The notes beneath the pieces were generated by a model that saw nothing but the letters and a program-made list of their open reading frames with translations, was not told where the DNA came from and ran no database searches. DNA of 64,000 nt. Source: Enterobacter sp. Bisph1. GTDB taxonomy: Bacteria; Pseudomonadota; Gammaproteobacteria; Enterobacterales; Enterobacteriaceae. The position numbers and the translations under genes are program-made. This document shows, piece after piece, positions 18,328 through 29,148 of the stretch. The stretch spans positions 115,001 to 179,000 of the forward strand of contig NZ_JXAG01000032.1 of assembly GCF_000814905.1 (NCBI RefSeq), given 5' to 3'. The stretch's first letter is position 1; the number at the start of each line of letters is the position of its first letter.

Positions 18328-21001
18328 AATTCAACATATTACGAATAACATAATGCAGGATACCGTCGTTACGGTAATAGGTCAGCTCCGTCGCCGTATC
18401 GATACGGCAGCGACACTGCAGCGTCTGCTGACTGCCATCGGCGCGGGTTAATGAGACGGCCATCGTCCCGCCCGGCGTGATATTTTGCAGATCCACAATA
18501 TCCAGCCTCTCTTCACCGGTTAAGCCCAGCGTTTTTCGCGTTTCACCCTGCGGAAACTCAAGAGGCAGAATGCCCATACCGATCAGGTTGGAGCGATGAA
18601 TGCGCTCGAAAGACTCCGCAATGACGACGCGAACCCCCAACAAACGCGGCCCTTTCGCTGCCCAGTCGCGGCTGGAGCCGGATCCATACTCTTTCCCGGC
18701 GATCACCGCCAGCGGCGTACCCTCTTTCTGATAGCGCATCGCGGCGTCATATATAGAGACCACTTCGCTGCCCGGCAGATGGCGCGTCATTCCGCCCTCC
18801 ACGCCCGGCACCATTTCGTTACGAATGCGAATGTTGGCAAAGGTACCGCGCATCATTACTTCGTGGTTACCGCGTCGCGAGCCGTAGGAGTTAAAATCGC
18901 CGCGCTCAACGCCATGACTTTGCAAATAGCGGCCGGCCGGGCTATCTGCTTTGATACTGCCGGCAGGTGAGATGTGGTCGGTGGTAACGGAATCCCCCAG
19001 CATCGCGAGGATCCTTGCGCCGTGAATATCTTCCACCGGCTTCGGTTGCGCCTGCATATCGTCGAAGAAGGGCGATAAACGAATATAGGTCGAGTCGCTC
19101 TGCCAGCCATAGGTATCGGAGTGATCAACCTGAATCGATTTCCATTCCGGCGTCCCTTCAAATACTTCGGCATACTCTTTGCGGAACATCTCCGTTGATA
19201 CTTGTTCAACAGCGCGGGCAATTTCACTGCTGGTGGGCCAGATATCTTTCAAGTAAACCGGATCCCCTTTGCGGTCATGGCCGAGAGGATCGGTGGCGAG
19301 GTTGATATTCATGTTACCCGCCAGCGCATAGGCCACCACCAGCGGCGGTGACGCCAGCCAGTTGGTTTTGACCAGCGGATGAATACGGCCCTCAAAATTT
19401 CGGTTTCCCGAAAGGACTGCGCCAACGGTAAGATCGCCTTTGCGGATCGCCTGTTCAATGGGTTCCGGCAGCGGTCCGGAGTTACCGATGCAGGTGGTAC
19501 AGCCGTAACCAACAAGGTTAAAGCCCAGTTCGTCGAGATAAGGGGTTAACCGCGCCTGCGCCAGATAATCAGACACCACTTTTGAACCCGGTGCCAGAGA
19601 AGCTTTCACCCACGGCTGGCGTTTTAGCCCGGCGGTGACGGCTTTTTTCGCCAGCAGCCCGGCCGCCATTAAGACGCTGGGGTTTGAAGTGTTGGTACAA
19701 GAGGTGATGGCGGAAATCACCACCGCGCCATCAGGCAACTGATAAGTATGCCCGTTGTGGACATATTCAACGGGTTGACGATCTTTTTGCGCAGTATTCA
19801 GTTCGAGCTCTGAACTGGCGGCAAACGCTTTCGGCACATCACCGAGGGCAACGCGATCCTGTGGACGCTTCGGGCCTGCAAGGCTCGCTTCTACCGTCCC
19901 CATGTCCAGCTCAAGGGTACTGGTAAATACCGGTTCATCGCCCGGATTACGCCACATCCCCTGCGCCTTCGCATAGGTTTCAACCAGCTCCACCTGCTCA
20001 TCGCTACGACCGCTGAGACGCATATATTCGAGGGTCACGCTGTCGATCGGGAAAAAGCCGCAGGTCGCGCCATATTCCGGTGCCATGTTGGCAATGGTGG
20101 CACGGTCAGCAAGGGGCAGCGAATCAAGCCCGTCGCCGTAGAATTCGACAAATTTACCGACAACGCCGTGTTTACGCAGCATCTGGGTGACCGTCAGAAC
20201 CAGGTCCGTGGCGGTGATCCCTTCGCGCAATTTGCCGCTCAATTTGAAACCGACCACATCCGGGATAAGCATCGAGACCGGTTGCCCCAGCATCGCGGCT
20301 TCAGCTTCGATCCCGCCGACGCCCCAACCCAGTACGCCGAGGCCATTGATCATGGTGGTATGGGAATCGGTGCCGACCAGCGTATCAGGATAAGCCACCC
20401 ACTCTTTATCCTGCAGTTCGCTCCATACGGCTTTGCCGAGATACTCCAGATTGACTTGATGACAGATACCGGTGCCCGGCGGCACAACGCTGAAACGGCT
20501 AAACGCCTGTTGGCCCCAGCGCAGGAAAACATACCGCTCATGGTTACGTTCCATTTCGAGGCGGACGTTTTCTTCGAAGGCGTCATCGTCGCCGAAATGA
20601 TCGACGGTGACCGAGTGGTCAATGACCAAATCGACGGGTGACAGCGGGTTCACTTTGGCGGTATCGCCGCCGAGCCTTTTGACGGCTTCACGCATGGCGG
20701 CGAGATCGACGACGGCGGGAACCCCGGTAAAGTCCTGCATTAACACCCTCGCCGGGCGATAAGCGATTTCCCGATCGGCGTGGGCCTTTTCAAGCCAGCC
20801 GGCAAGCGCGCGGATATCCTCTTCGGTGACGGACTCCTCATCCTGCCAACGAATAAGATTTTCCAATAATACTTTTAGCGACTTGGGTAACCTGGAGATG
20901 TCCCCGAGTTGTTTAGCGGCCAGCGGCAAGCTGTAGTAGTGATAAGTTTTGTTCTCAGCCTGCAATGTGTCCTTACTGGCTTCGCGTAGAGTTGACGACA
21001 T
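18326..21001 (-). CDS. acnA: Aconitate hydratase A
   Basis: Encodes 891 residues, the E. coli AcnA length. It interconverts citrate and isocitrate, and is the stress-stable aconitase induced by oxidative stress and stationary phase. The three [4Fe-4S] ligands lie in SCTNTSNP and [10 protein letters not shown]. Other core motifs include [20 protein letters not shown] and, in the swivelling domain 4, [16 protein letters not shown] and [16 protein letters not shown]. It is transcribed from its own promoter, as a bidirectional terminator stands between it and the small genes upstream; no SoxS or FNR site could be fixed by eye. Confidence 0.98.
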   Translation of the reverse strand: MSSTLREASKDTLQAENKTYHYYSLPLAAKQLGDISRLPKSLKVLLENLIRWQDEESVTEEDIRALAGWLEKAHADREIAYRPARVLMQDFTGVPAVVDLAAMREAVKRLGGDTAKVNPLSPVDLVIDHSVTVDHFGDDDAFEENVRLEMERNHERYVFLRWGQQAFSRFSVVPPGTGICHQVNLEYLGKAVWSELQDKEWVAYPDTLVGTDSHTTMINGLGVLGWGVGGIEAEAAMLGQPVSMLIPDVVGFKLSGKLREGITATDLVLTVTQMLRKHGVVGKFVEFYGDGLDSLPLADRATIANMAPEYGATCGFFPIDSVTLEYMRLSGRSDEQVELVETYAKAQGMWRNPGDEPVFTSTLELDMGTVEASLAGPKRPQDRVALGDVPKAFAASSELELNTAQKDRQPVEYVHNGHTYQLPDGAVVISAITSCTNTSNPSVLMAAGLLAKKAVTAGLKRQPWVKASLAPGSKVVSDYLAQARLTPYLDELGFNLVGYGCTTCIGNSGPLPEPIEQAIRKGDLTVGAVLSGNRNFEGRIHPLVKTNWLASPPLVVAYALAGNMNINLATDPLGHDRKGDPVYLKDIWPTSSEIARAVEQVSTEMFRKEYAEVFEGTPEWKSIQVDHSDTYGWQSDSTYIRLSPFFDDMQAQPKPVEDIHGARILAMLGDSVTTDHISPAGSIKADSPAGRYLQSHGVERGDFNSYGSRRGNHEVMMRGTFANIRIRNEMVPGVEGGMTRHLPGSEVVSIYDAAMRYQKEGTPLAVIAGKEYGSGSSRDWAAKGPRLLGVRVVIAESFERIHRSNLIGMGILPLEFPQGETRKTLGLTGEERLDIVDLQNITPGGTMAVSLTRADGSQQTLQCRCRIDTATELTYYRNDGILHYVIRNMLN

Positions 21002-21145
21002 GTGCTCCTCCTTAATGACAGGGATTGCTTACCCTGATGCTCTTCAGGGTCTGTATTAAAGATAACACAAACATATCGTAACGTTTTGATAACAACCAAA
21101 ATTGCTACAAAAGGGAAAATCTGTCACAGAAGGGACAATAAAAAA

Positions 21146-21167
21146 CCCCGCAGATGCGAGGTTTTTC
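21146..21167. terminator. Terminator between the small-gene group and acnA
   Basis: ACCCCGCA (21146-21153) pairs with TGCGAGGT (21155-21162) with one G-U pair, flanked by A runs upstream and T runs downstream on both strands. On the minus strand it directly follows the 32-residue gene, separating that group from acnA. Confidence 0.75.
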
Positions 21168-21173
21168 AATTCA

Positions 21174-21272
21174 TTACCGCAGGGCGGTCCAGACCACCTG
21201 CCCCCAGAAAAGGATGGAAATCGAAAATGCCGCCATCCACGACCAATATTTCATTGCGTAAGCATTGTTCAT
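21174..21272 (-). CDS. Very small single-span membrane protein (32 residues)
   Basis: ATG at 21270-21272 opens 33 codons ending in TAA at 21174. The peptide begins MNNAYAMKYWSWMAAF and ends with GQVVWTALR. It is a single hydrophobic span rich in aromatic residues (WSWMAAFSISILFWGQVVW). From memory, K-12 has a very similar ~31-residue protein before acnA (annotated ymiC, I believe), which supports a real gene; I am not sure of the name. The ribosome binding site is weak. A good terminator immediately after the stop supports an expressed transcript. Confidence 0.65.
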   Translation of the reverse strand: MNNAYAMKYWSWMAAFSISILFWGQVVWTALR

Positions 21273-21410
21273 AAGTTCATTACCCGAAAATCTATTCATC
21301 AAAACTGAGTCACAACTCAATTCATTTATGCTGTGTATTAATTAAAGAGTACAAAAGATCGCATCGATGAATAGCGCAGATAATGTTCCACGTTTATTCT
21401 GATGATATGT

Positions 21411-21581
21411 TTATTGTTTTTTAATGTCGTCTTCAGAGAAACTGTCAATAAAAGCTTGCTGCTGCGGCGTTAGCTTCCAGGAAGCCGGAATGCATGTCAC
21501 AGGCTGCTTTTTCGCTTTAGGCGGCGTGTCATGAAGTTGACATACTCGCTTAACGGGTTCGTATCGACCTGCTGTCGCCAT
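21411..21581 (-). CDS. yciX: YciX, small soluble protein
   Basis: ATG at 21579-21581, one base after the ymiA stop, opens 57 codons to a TAA at 21411. The 56-residue product starts MATAGRYEPVKRVCQLHD, is basic in the middle (PPKAKKQPVTC) and ends in an acidic helix (QAFIDSFSEDDIKKQ). Position between ymiA and acnA and size match E. coli yciX. The function is unknown. The tight spacing with ymiA means coupled translation is likely. It was found by translating the minus strand directly. Confidence 0.65.
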   Translation of the reverse strand: MATAGRYEPVKRVCQLHDTPPKAKKQPVTCIPASWKLTPQQQAFIDSFSEDDIKKQ

Positions 21582-21582
21582 T

Positions 21583-21711
21583 TTAGCCCCAAAAGTTCCA
21601 GATCAATAAACCAACGACTGCCCAAAACAAGGCAGAGCCCAGAAATACCGCCAGCCAGGCTTTACGCTTCAGCTCAGGGTCCCTTTGCGGCTCTTCACTT
21701 CCTGATGGCAT
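21583..21711 (-). CDS. ymiA: YmiA, small membrane protein
   Basis: ATG at 21709-21711 opens 43 codons to a TAA at 21583; the product is 42 residues. It begins MPSGSEEPQRDPELKRKAW and has one hydrophobic span (LAVFLGSALFWAVVGLLIW). GAGG lies six bases upstream. In K-12, as I recall, the protein starts four residues earlier (MRLAM); here that codon reads ACG, so the inner ATG must be the start. It is in the same place and strand as in E. coli, between cysB and acnA. Function unknown. Confidence 0.75.
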   Translation of the reverse strand: MPSGSEEPQRDPELKRKAWLAVFLGSALFWAVVGLLIWNFWG

Positions 21712-22059
21712 TGCTAACCTCGTACAATCGACATCACTTATCATTTTGGCTACCAACAATCGGTGTAATTAATCAGACATGAGACAAATCCTAAAAGAAC
21801 TTTAGCCGAAAATCCAGTGAATTTACTCAGTAGATCTAAAGAAATATTTAATCTTTTGACCCGAAATAAATAATTGGAGTAATAAATTTGCAGAGCGGCA
21901 ATTTCGTTTCTATTTTTGTCGCTAAAGGGTGACGGTATCAGTCAGAAGATGTGATGTTAATCACTATGATGGGTGATTTAAAAAAAGTTAATAACAATTC
22001 TAATTTAGCTTTAGGCAGAGTTAAGGGTATCTTTTCTTTTACAAAGATACCCTCAGTCA
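21712..22059. other. Intergenic region between cysB and ymiA
   Basis: Apart from the cysB terminator this 348-base AT-rich stretch holds no gene I can support. It should carry the promoter of the ymiA group on the minus strand. GTGATGTTAATCAC at 21951-21964 is a perfect palindrome-like repeat (GTGAT, GTTA, ATCAC) and could be an operator. Confidence 0.4.
22025..22052 (-). terminator. Terminator of cysB
   Basis: On the minus strand GGGTATCTTT pairs with AAAGATACCC, a 10-bp stem beginning eight bases after the cysB stop. The sequence then continues TTAACTC, so the T tract is short. Confidence 0.7.
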
Positions 22060-23097
<1,038 letters not shown>

Positions 23098-23171
23098 CTA
23101 GCTATAACAACTATATCACTTATAACTTCCGTGTATAGCAGCTAATAAACAATAATAACGTTGAAAATAAA

Positions 23172-23193
23172 AAGGGCCGGTTACCCGGCCCTT
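23172..23193 (-). terminator. Terminator of topA
   Basis: On the minus strand AAGGGCCGG pairs with CCGGCCCTT around GTAA, then TTTTATTTT. It lies about 22 bases after the topA stop. Confidence 0.88.
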
Positions 23194-23215
23194 AACGTTA
23201 TATCGCTGAAAAATA

Positions 23216-25813
23216 TTATTTTTTCGCTTCAACCCATTTTTTATCTACGTAGAACGCAGACCAGCCCGTCGCTTTCCCCTCTTTCTCGGAAGCAACATAT
23301 TGCTGTTTGGTTTTGCGGCTAAAACGCACGATGGTTTTATTGCCCTGCGGATCTTCCTGCGGGGCATCGGCCAGGTAGCGCAGCTTCTCCGGCAGACGAT
23401 CGCGGAAACGGTACAGCTCTTCTACCAAAGGCGCGCGCGTTTCACGTGATTTCGGGAACGTATTGGCTGCGAGGAAAACCCCGGCTGCGCCATCACGCAG
23501 GACGAAATATGCGTCAGATTTTTCACACTGCAGTTCAGGCAACGGCACCGGATCTTCTTTCGGCGGCGCGACTTCACCGTTGCGCAGAATTTTACGCGTA
23601 TTTTTACATTCTTCGTTGGTGCAGGCCATGTACTTACCGAAACGCCCCATTTTCAGGTGCATTTCAGAGCCGCATTTTTCACACTCAACGATCGGGCCGT
23701 CATAGCCTTTAATGCGGAATTCGCCCTCTTCGATCTCGTAGCCGTCACAGGTGGGGTTATTGCCGCACACGTGCAGTTTACGTTTCGGATCGATCAAGTA
23801 GCTGTCCATCGCCGTTCCGCATTTCACGCAACGGCGTTTGGCGCGCAGCGCGTTGGTTTCCGCGTCGTCGCCTTCCAGCACGTTAAGCACTTCGTTTTCC
23901 GGCACCAGGTTAATGGTGGTTTTGCAGCGCTCTTTCGGCGGCAGCGCATAGCCAGAACAACCGAGGAATACCCCTGTGCTGGCGGTACGAATACCCATTT
24001 TGCGACCGCAGGTTGGGCAGTCGATACTGGTCAGCACCATCTGATTCGGACGCATCCCGCCCGCTTCAGGATCCTGTTCAGCCTGTTCTAACTGCTGCGT
24101 AAAATCACCGAAGAAGCTGTCGAGCACTTTGCGCCATTCTGCTTCGTGATTCGCCACGCGGTCGAGGCTGTCTTCCATCTGGGCGGTAAAATCATAATTC
24201 ATCAAATCGCGGAAGTTCTCTTCCAGACGATCGGTAACAATTTCACCCATTTTTTCCGCGTAGAATCGGCGGTTTTCAGCGCGTACGTAACCGCGGTCCT
24301 GAATGGTCGAGATGATCGACGCATAGGTGGACGGACGGCCGATACCGCGTTTTTCCAGCTCTTTAACCAGCGATGCTTCACTAAAACGGGCCGGTGGTTT
24401 GGTAAAGTGCTGCGCAGGTGTCAGTTCAATCAGCGACAGGACATCGCCCTTGTTCACCGCCGGCAAAGTACGATCTTCATCGCCTTTACGCAGGGCCGGC
24501 ATCACTTTGGTCCAGCCATCGAAACGCAGAATACGCCCACGGGCTTTGAGACGGAAATCACCCGCCGCCACGGTCAGCGTGGTGGAGTCATACTGGGCAG
24601 GCGTCATCTGACAGGCGACAAACTGACGCCAGATAAGCTGATACAGCTTCTGGGCATCGGTTTCCATATCTTTTAATGACTCTGCCAGTACCGCGACGTC
24701 CGAAGGGCGAATCGCTTCGTGCGCTTCCTGAGAATTCTCTTTGCTGGCATATTGATTAGCGTTTTCCGGCAGATATTTTTTACCGAAGTTGTCGGTAATA
24801 TAGCTGCGCACCATCGATACGGCGTCCTGGCTCAGGTTGGTTGAGTCGGTACGCATATAGGTGATATAGCCCGCTTCATACAGACGCTGCGCCATCATCA
24901 TGGTTTTCTTGACGCCAAACCCCAGACGCGTGCTGGCAGCCTGCTGCAACGTAGAGGTAATAAACGGTGCGCCAGGCTTACTGCTGGTCGGCTTATCTTC
25001 GCGATCCAGCACCGTGTAGCGACTTTTTTCCAGCAGGCTTACCGCCGCCATCGTCTGTTCACGGTTAACCGGGCGGAAAGGTTTGTCCCCTTCGTGGGTC
25101 ACCTGCAGCGGCAGCGTGTCGCCGCCCGGCGTTGAGGTGGCGGCATCAATTTCCCAGAACTCTTCCGGCACGAACGCTTTGATTTCGCGTTCGCGTTCGA
25201 CCACCAGGCGCACGGCCACGGACTGTACACGACCGGCGGAAAGGCCGCGGGCAATTTTCTTCCACAGCAGCGGTGACACCATATAGCCCACAACGCGATC
25301 CATAAAGCGGCGCGCTTGTTGGGCATTCACACGGTCGATATTGAGTTCGCCAGGCGTTTCAAAAGCCTGACGAATCGCATTCTTGGTAATTTCGTTAAAC
25401 ACTACGCGGCTGTAGCGTTTTTCATCGCCGCCGATCACTTCCCGCAGGTGCCAGGCAATGGCTTCCCCTTCGCGGTCAAGGTCGGTTGCGAGATAGATAT
25501 GGTCGGCTTTTTCCGCCAGCGCTTTCAGCTCGGAAACCACCTTCTCTTTACCGGGCAGCACTTCATAGTGCGCATCCCAGTTGTGCCATGGATCGATGCC
25601 CATGCGATTGACAAGAGCGCCGCGTTCATCCTTTTTAGGCTTCTTAGCCGTTTTGGTGGAGGCTGAGTCTGCACTCTTTTTGGTTGCTGAGCCACTGGTC
25701 GGCAAATCACGGATATGACCGACGCTGGATTTCACCACGTAGTCATTTCCCAGATATTTATTGATCGTTTTGGCTTTTGCCGGGGACTCAACGATAACGA
25801 GAGCTTTACCCAT
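23216..25813 (-). CDS. topA: DNA topoisomerase I
   Basis: Encodes 865 residues, the E. coli length, from the ATG at 25811-25813 with TAAGG just upstream; a GTG two codons earlier is less likely. The Toprim domain carries [12 protein letters not shown] and the metal motif [14 protein letters not shown]. The catalytic tyrosine is in [11 protein letters not shown] (Tyr319 in E. coli). Three C-terminal four-cysteine zinc ribbons (CPTCGRKMG..., CVKCGTAMD..., CEKCGSEMH...) are followed by zinc-free ribbons. It relaxes negative supercoils. Like K-12 it lies between cysB and yciN. Confidence 0.98.
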   Translation of the reverse strand: MGKALVIVESPAKAKTINKYLGNDYVVKSSVGHIRDLPTSGSATKKSADSASTKTAKKPKKDERGALVNRMGIDPWHNWDAHYEVLPGKEKVVSELKALAEKADHIYLATDLDREGEAIAWHLREVIGGDEKRYSRVVFNEITKNAIRQAFETPGELNIDRVNAQQARRFMDRVVGYMVSPLLWKKIARGLSAGRVQSVAVRLVVEREREIKAFVPEEFWEIDAATSTPGGDTLPLQVTHEGDKPFRPVNREQTMAAVSLLEKSRYTVLDREDKPTSSKPGAPFITSTLQQAASTRLGFGVKKTMMMAQRLYEAGYITYMRTDSTNLSQDAVSMVRSYITDNFGKKYLPENANQYASKENSQEAHEAIRPSDVAVLAESLKDMETDAQKLYQLIWRQFVACQMTPAQYDSTTLTVAAGDFRLKARGRILRFDGWTKVMPALRKGDEDRTLPAVNKGDVLSLIELTPAQHFTKPPARFSEASLVKELEKRGIGRPSTYASIISTIQDRGYVRAENRRFYAEKMGEIVTDRLEENFRDLMNYDFTAQMEDSLDRVANHEAEWRKVLDSFFGDFTQQLEQAEQDPEAGGMRPNQMVLTSIDCPTCGRKMGIRTASTGVFLGCSGYALPPKERCKTTINLVPENEVLNVLEGDDAETNALRAKRRCVKCGTAMDSYLIDPKRKLHVCGNNPTCDGYEIEEGEFRIKGYDGPIVECEKCGSEMHLKMGRFGKYMACTNEECKNTRKILRNGEVAPPKEDPVPLPELQCEKSDAYFVLRDGAAGVFLAANTFPKSRETRAPLVEELYRFRDRLPEKLRYLADAPQEDPQGNKTIVRFSRKTKQQYVASEKEGKATGWSAFYVDKKWVEAKK

Positions 25814-26207
25814 ATTCACCTTACCTAATTAAATTCTTCCAGAAATTCGTCGCTTGTTGCTTCATACCCACCGGCGACGAGCAGTCAATATTGCGGCGGC
25901 GTCAATGGATATCAACCCTTTTTTTTACTTAGCGCGTAAAACGGAACGTTCATGTTACTGATATTACAGGTTTTTTCACGCAAGGGTGATGTAGCACAAC
26001 GATGTAAAGGTCGAATGTCAAGCAATTCTGTTGCCAGATTGACGAAAGCGTCACACTGTACCTGATAAAATTTGTTACGCAACTTTATTAGCATGCAAAA
26101 GCGGATCGCGCCAGAACAATGCCCGGGCAAAACCCTTGCTAAGACAGGGAATATTTGCCCCGCAACGGTCCCGGCGTTAAACTGACGCGATTGTTGAGGA
26201 GGGGAAA
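25814..26207. promoter_or_regulatory. Divergent promoter region of topA and yciN
   Basis: The 394-base region contains no gene I can support; the small minus-strand frame at 25912-26223 has no recognisable motif. It should hold the several topA promoters known from E. coli and the promoter of yciN. GAGGAGGGG at 26195-26203 is a strong ribosome binding site for yciN. Confidence 0.5.
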
Positions 26208-26459
26208 ATGCAACAAATATCACAGCCTATCGACCGCCAGTCTCTGCTTGAACTGGCTAATAAACTGATTCGCGAGCATGAAGACACCCTGGCCGGTATC
26301 GAAGCCGCCGACGTCACCCAGCGTAACGGCGTGCTGGTGTTTAGCGGCGAATACTATCTGGATGAACAGGGCTTACCCACGGCAAAAAGCACCGCTGTAT
26401 TTAATATGTTCAAATATTTAGCCCATGAACTTTCTGAAAAATATCATTTAATTGATTAA
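26208..26459 (+). CDS. yciN: YciN, conserved small protein
   Basis: Encodes 83 residues, as in E. coli. Conserved elements include [37 protein letters not shown] and [19 protein letters not shown]. It is a small soluble acidic protein of the DUF2498 kind; no function is known. An unusually strong Shine-Dalgarno sequence (GGAGGGG) precedes it. It is monocistronic and divergent from topA. Confidence 0.93.
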   Translation: MQQISQPIDRQSLLELANKLIREHEDTLAGIEAADVTQRNGVLVFSGEYYLDEQGLPTAKSTAVFNMFKYLAHELSEKYHLID

Positions 26460-26468
26460 CAACGAAAA

Positions 26469-26491
26469 GCGAGGCCGAAGCCTCGCGTTTT
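26469..26491. terminator. Terminator between yciN and sohB
   Basis: GCGAGGC (26469-26475) pairs with GCCTCGC (26480-26486) around CGAA, followed by GTTTTT. It ends yciN and lies next to the stop of convergent sohB. Confidence 0.88.
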
Positions 26492-27537
26492 TACATCAGC
26501 GGTTTTTGCCCACGCTGCCACCAGCGCAGCATTAATTTATCGAGGCTTTCCGCCGCGCTGCCGGTAAAGCGATCCATCATTTTTTTACGCTGCTGATAGC
26601 GCACGCCAATCACTTCATGCTCTTCAATCAGCCCCAGCAGCAGATCGTCACTGGTGCCTACCGCATCAACCAGCCCTTTATCAAGGGCCTGTGAACCGTA
26701 CCAGTGTTCACCGGTCGCCACGCTTTCAATATCCAGCGCCGGGCGCATTTGATGGACAAACTCTTTAAACAGATCGTGGGTTTCGTTGAGACTTTCACGA
26801 AACTTCTGCCGTCCCTCTTCCGTGTTTTCCCCCAACAAGGTCAGGGTGCGCTTGAACTGACCCGCCGTGTGCAGCTCAATATCAATCTCTTTCCCTTTCA
26901 GGAAGCGGTTAAAGTTAGGGATCTGGGCAACGACACCGATTGAACCAATAATTGCAAATGGCGCAGCGACAATTTTATCCGCCACGCAGGCCATCATATA
27001 GCCACCGCTGGCGGCCACTTTATCAACCGCGATGGTTAGCGGGATCTGTTTGTCGCGTAGACGTTGCAGCTGAGAAGCGGCAAGACCGTAGCCATGTACC
27101 ACGCCGCCGGGGCTTTCCAGCCTAACCACCACCTGATCCTGCGGCGTTGCCACCGCCAGCACGGCGGTAATCTCTTCGCGCAGGGCATTGACTTCGTTGG
27201 CGTCCATACTGCCTTTAAAGTCGAGTACATAGACGCGCGATCCGCCCTTTCCTTCTGGTTCTCCGGCCTTCGCTTTGGCTTTGGCCGCTTTCGCTTCCTG
27301 CTTCAGTTTCTTCTTCTGCGCTTTATGCCACTGTTTTTGCTGATGAGAATCCAGCAAAGAGACGGACATCTCCTCCTGCATCTCTTTATATTGTTCACTC
27401 AAACGGGTGATTTTAAGTTCCCCCCGCTGACGTTTACGCTGGGTCAAATTGACAATCAGGACTGCTACCACGGCAATCGCCACCACCACGGTCGCGATTT
27501 TGGCCAGGAACAGACCATACTCAGACAGTAACTCCAT
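26491..27537 (-). CDS. sohB: SohB, membrane-bound S49 serine peptidase
   Basis: Encodes 348 residues starting MELLSEYGLF; AAGGTGG is just upstream, and a longer frame to 27573 is rejected. An N-terminal membrane segment (LAKIATVVVAIAVVAVLIVN) is followed by a highly charged Lys/Ala region (about 75-100) that may form a coiled coil, then the S49 peptidase core (SPGGVVHGYG, DKVAASGGYMMACVADKIVA, GSIGVVAQ). The Ser in AASGGYM is the likely nucleophile. It is thought to act on the periplasmic side; it was found in E. coli as a multicopy suppressor of htrA. Confidence 0.95.
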   Translation of the reverse strand: MELLSEYGLFLAKIATVVVAIAVVAVLIVNLTQRKRQRGELKITRLSEQYKEMQEEMSVSLLDSHQQKQWHKAQKKKLKQEAKAAKAKAKAGEPEGKGGSRVYVLDFKGSMDANEVNALREEITAVLAVATPQDQVVVRLESPGGVVHGYGLAASQLQRLRDKQIPLTIAVDKVAASGGYMMACVADKIVAAPFAIIGSIGVVAQIPNFNRFLKGKEIDIELHTAGQFKRTLTLLGENTEEGRQKFRESLNETHDLFKEFVHQMRPALDIESVATGEHWYGSQALDKGLVDAVGTSDDLLLGLIEEHEVIGVRYQQRKKMMDRFTGSAAESLDKLMLRWWQRGQKPLM

Positions 27538-27751
27538 GCATACCACCTTGATTACATCTCTCGACAATCGCACCAGTGTACATCAGCGCGACATGCGCGT
27601 CTTGCCCAAGCCACCGGTATAAGGTCCCATGTTGCTGAATCTTTTCGTAAAGGTTGCGCAACTCTCCCGCTGGATGATTGAAATAGCCCTCTGTTTAAGG
27701 CATAAAGCCAACATATGAAGGCGATAACAGGCTCTGGCCTGAGGAGAAATT

Positions 27752-28507
27752 GTGTATTATCAGCCACAACGTGATTTGTTAAACGATCGCATCATTCTGG
27801 TGACCGGTGCCAGCGACGGAATCGGCAAAGAGGCGGCGCTGACCTATGCGCGCCACGGTGCCAACCTAATTCTGCTTGGCAGAAACGAAGACAAACTACA
27901 GCAGGTGGCGCAGCGGGTTAAGCAGGAAGGTCGGTCAGCGAAGTGCTTTACCCTTGATATGAGCCACTGCACACCACAGATGTGCCAGCAACTGGCCCAG
28001 TCCATTGCGGCGACCACGCCGCGTCTGGACGGCGTGTTGCATAATGCCGGGTTATTAGGCGATGTTTGCCCGATGGCCGAACAAGATCCGGCCGTCTGGG
28101 ATGAAGTGATGCAGGTTAATGTGAATGCCACCTTTTATTTAACTCAGGCGCTTCTTCCTTTATTACTCCAGTCCGATTGCGGTTCCCTGGTCTTTACCTC
28201 CTCAAGCGTTGGTCGCGAGGGACGCGCTAACTGGGGCGCCTACGCGGTGTCAAAGTTTGCTACCGAAGGGATGATGCAGGTGCTTGCCGAAGAGTATCAA
28301 AATCGTCTGCGGGTGAACTGCATTAATCCTGGTGGTACGCGCACCAAAATGCGCGCCAGCGCGTTTCCGACAGAAGATCCGCAAAAACTGAAAACCCCTG
28401 CCGATATTATGCCGCTCTATCTGTGGCTGATGGGCAATGACAGCCGGCGTAAAACCGGGATGAGCTTTGACGCTCAGCCGGGGCGCAAACCAGGAATTTC
28501 ATCATGA
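27752..28507 (+). CDS. yciK: YciK, short-chain dehydrogenase
   Basis: Encodes 251 residues from a GTG at 27752 with GAGGAGAAAT upstream. The SDR features are TGASDGIG (cofactor binding), HNAGLLG, catalytic Ser in FTSSSVG, and Tyr/Lys in YAVSKFATE. The C-terminal RKTGMSFDAQPGRKPGIS is typical of the YciK subgroup. The substrate is unknown. The stop overlaps the btuR start by four bases (ATGA), so the two form an operon as in E. coli. Confidence 0.94.
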   Translation: MYYQPQRDLLNDRIILVTGASDGIGKEAALTYARHGANLILLGRNEDKLQQVAQRVKQEGRSAKCFTLDMSHCTPQMCQQLAQSIAATTPRLDGVLHNAGLLGDVCPMAEQDPAVWDEVMQVNVNATFYLTQALLPLLLQSDCGSLVFTSSSVGREGRANWGAYAVSKFATEGMMQVLAEEYQNRLRVNCINPGGTRTKMRASAFPTEDPQKLKTPADIMPLYLWLMGNDSRRKTGMSFDAQPGRKPGISS

Positions 28508-29094
28508 GTGAAGAACGTTATCAGCAGCGCCAGCAGCGCGTAAAAGAGCGCGTAGATGCGCGTGTTGCCGCCGCGCAGGATGAGCGAGGGATCATTATTG
28601 TCTTCACCGGAAATGGTAAAGGAAAAACTACCGCCGCGTTTGGTACCGCCACCCGTGCGGTAGGCCACGGTAAAAAAGTGGGCGCCATCCAGTTTATTAA
28701 AGGTACCTGGCCGAACGGCGAACGTAACTTGCTGGAGCCGCTGGGCGTGGAATTTCAGGTAATGGCGACCGGCTTTACCTGGGACACGCAAAACCGGGAA
28801 AGCGATACCGCCGCCTGTCTTGAGGTATGGCAGCATGCCGAACGGATGTTGAAGGACGCTACCCTTGATATGGTGGTGCTTGATGAACTCACGTATATGG
28901 TGGCTTACGATTATCTGCCGTTAGAAACGGTGCTGGAAGCGCTGCGCAGCCGTCCGGTAAACCAGACGGTGATTATTACCGGGCGCGGTTGCCACCGCGA
29001 TATAATTGAACTGGCGGATACCGTTAGCGAGCTACGGCCGGTGAAACACGCTTTCGACGCGGGCGTAAAAGCGCAAATCGGTATTGATTACTGA
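28504..29094 (+). CDS. btuR: Cob(I)alamin adenosyltransferase BtuR (CobA)
   Basis: Encodes 196 residues, the E. coli length. The N-terminal P-loop GNGKGKTTAAFG binds ATP; QFIKGTWPNGERNLL, VVLDELTYMVAYDYL and ITGRGCHRDIIELAD are family motifs. It transfers the 5'-deoxyadenosyl group of ATP to cob(I)alamin, making coenzyme B12 from imported corrinoids. It is translated with yciK through a 4-base overlap. I see no cobalamin riboswitch upstream. Confidence 0.97.
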   Translation: MSEERYQQRQQRVKERVDARVAAAQDERGIIIVFTGNGKGKTTAAFGTATRAVGHGKKVGAIQFIKGTWPNGERNLLEPLGVEFQVMATGFTWDTQNRESDTAACLEVWQHAERMLKDATLDMVVLDELTYMVAYDYLPLETVLEALRSRPVNQTVIITGRGCHRDIIELADTVSELRPVKHAFDAGVKAQIGIDY

Positions 29095-29123
29095 GGGCGA
29101 AAATCCGTTTATCCACTACAGCA

Positions 29124-29145
29124 AAAAGGGGCTTACGCCCCTTTT
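29124..29145. terminator. Bidirectional terminator between btuR and rluB
   Basis: AAAAGGGGC (29124-29132) pairs with GCCCCTTTT (29137-29145) around TTAC. The symmetrical A and T runs let it work for both convergent genes. Confidence 0.9.
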
Positions 29146-29148
29146 CAT

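Noticed and set aside
21531..21782. An 83-codon plus-strand frame between acnA and cysB
   Set aside because: It is antisense to ymiA and yciX, whose minus-strand frames show recognisable family features.
28300..28503. A cobalamin riboswitch before btuR
   Set aside because: btuR overlaps yciK by four bases and no B12-box-like sequence was seen before yciK either.
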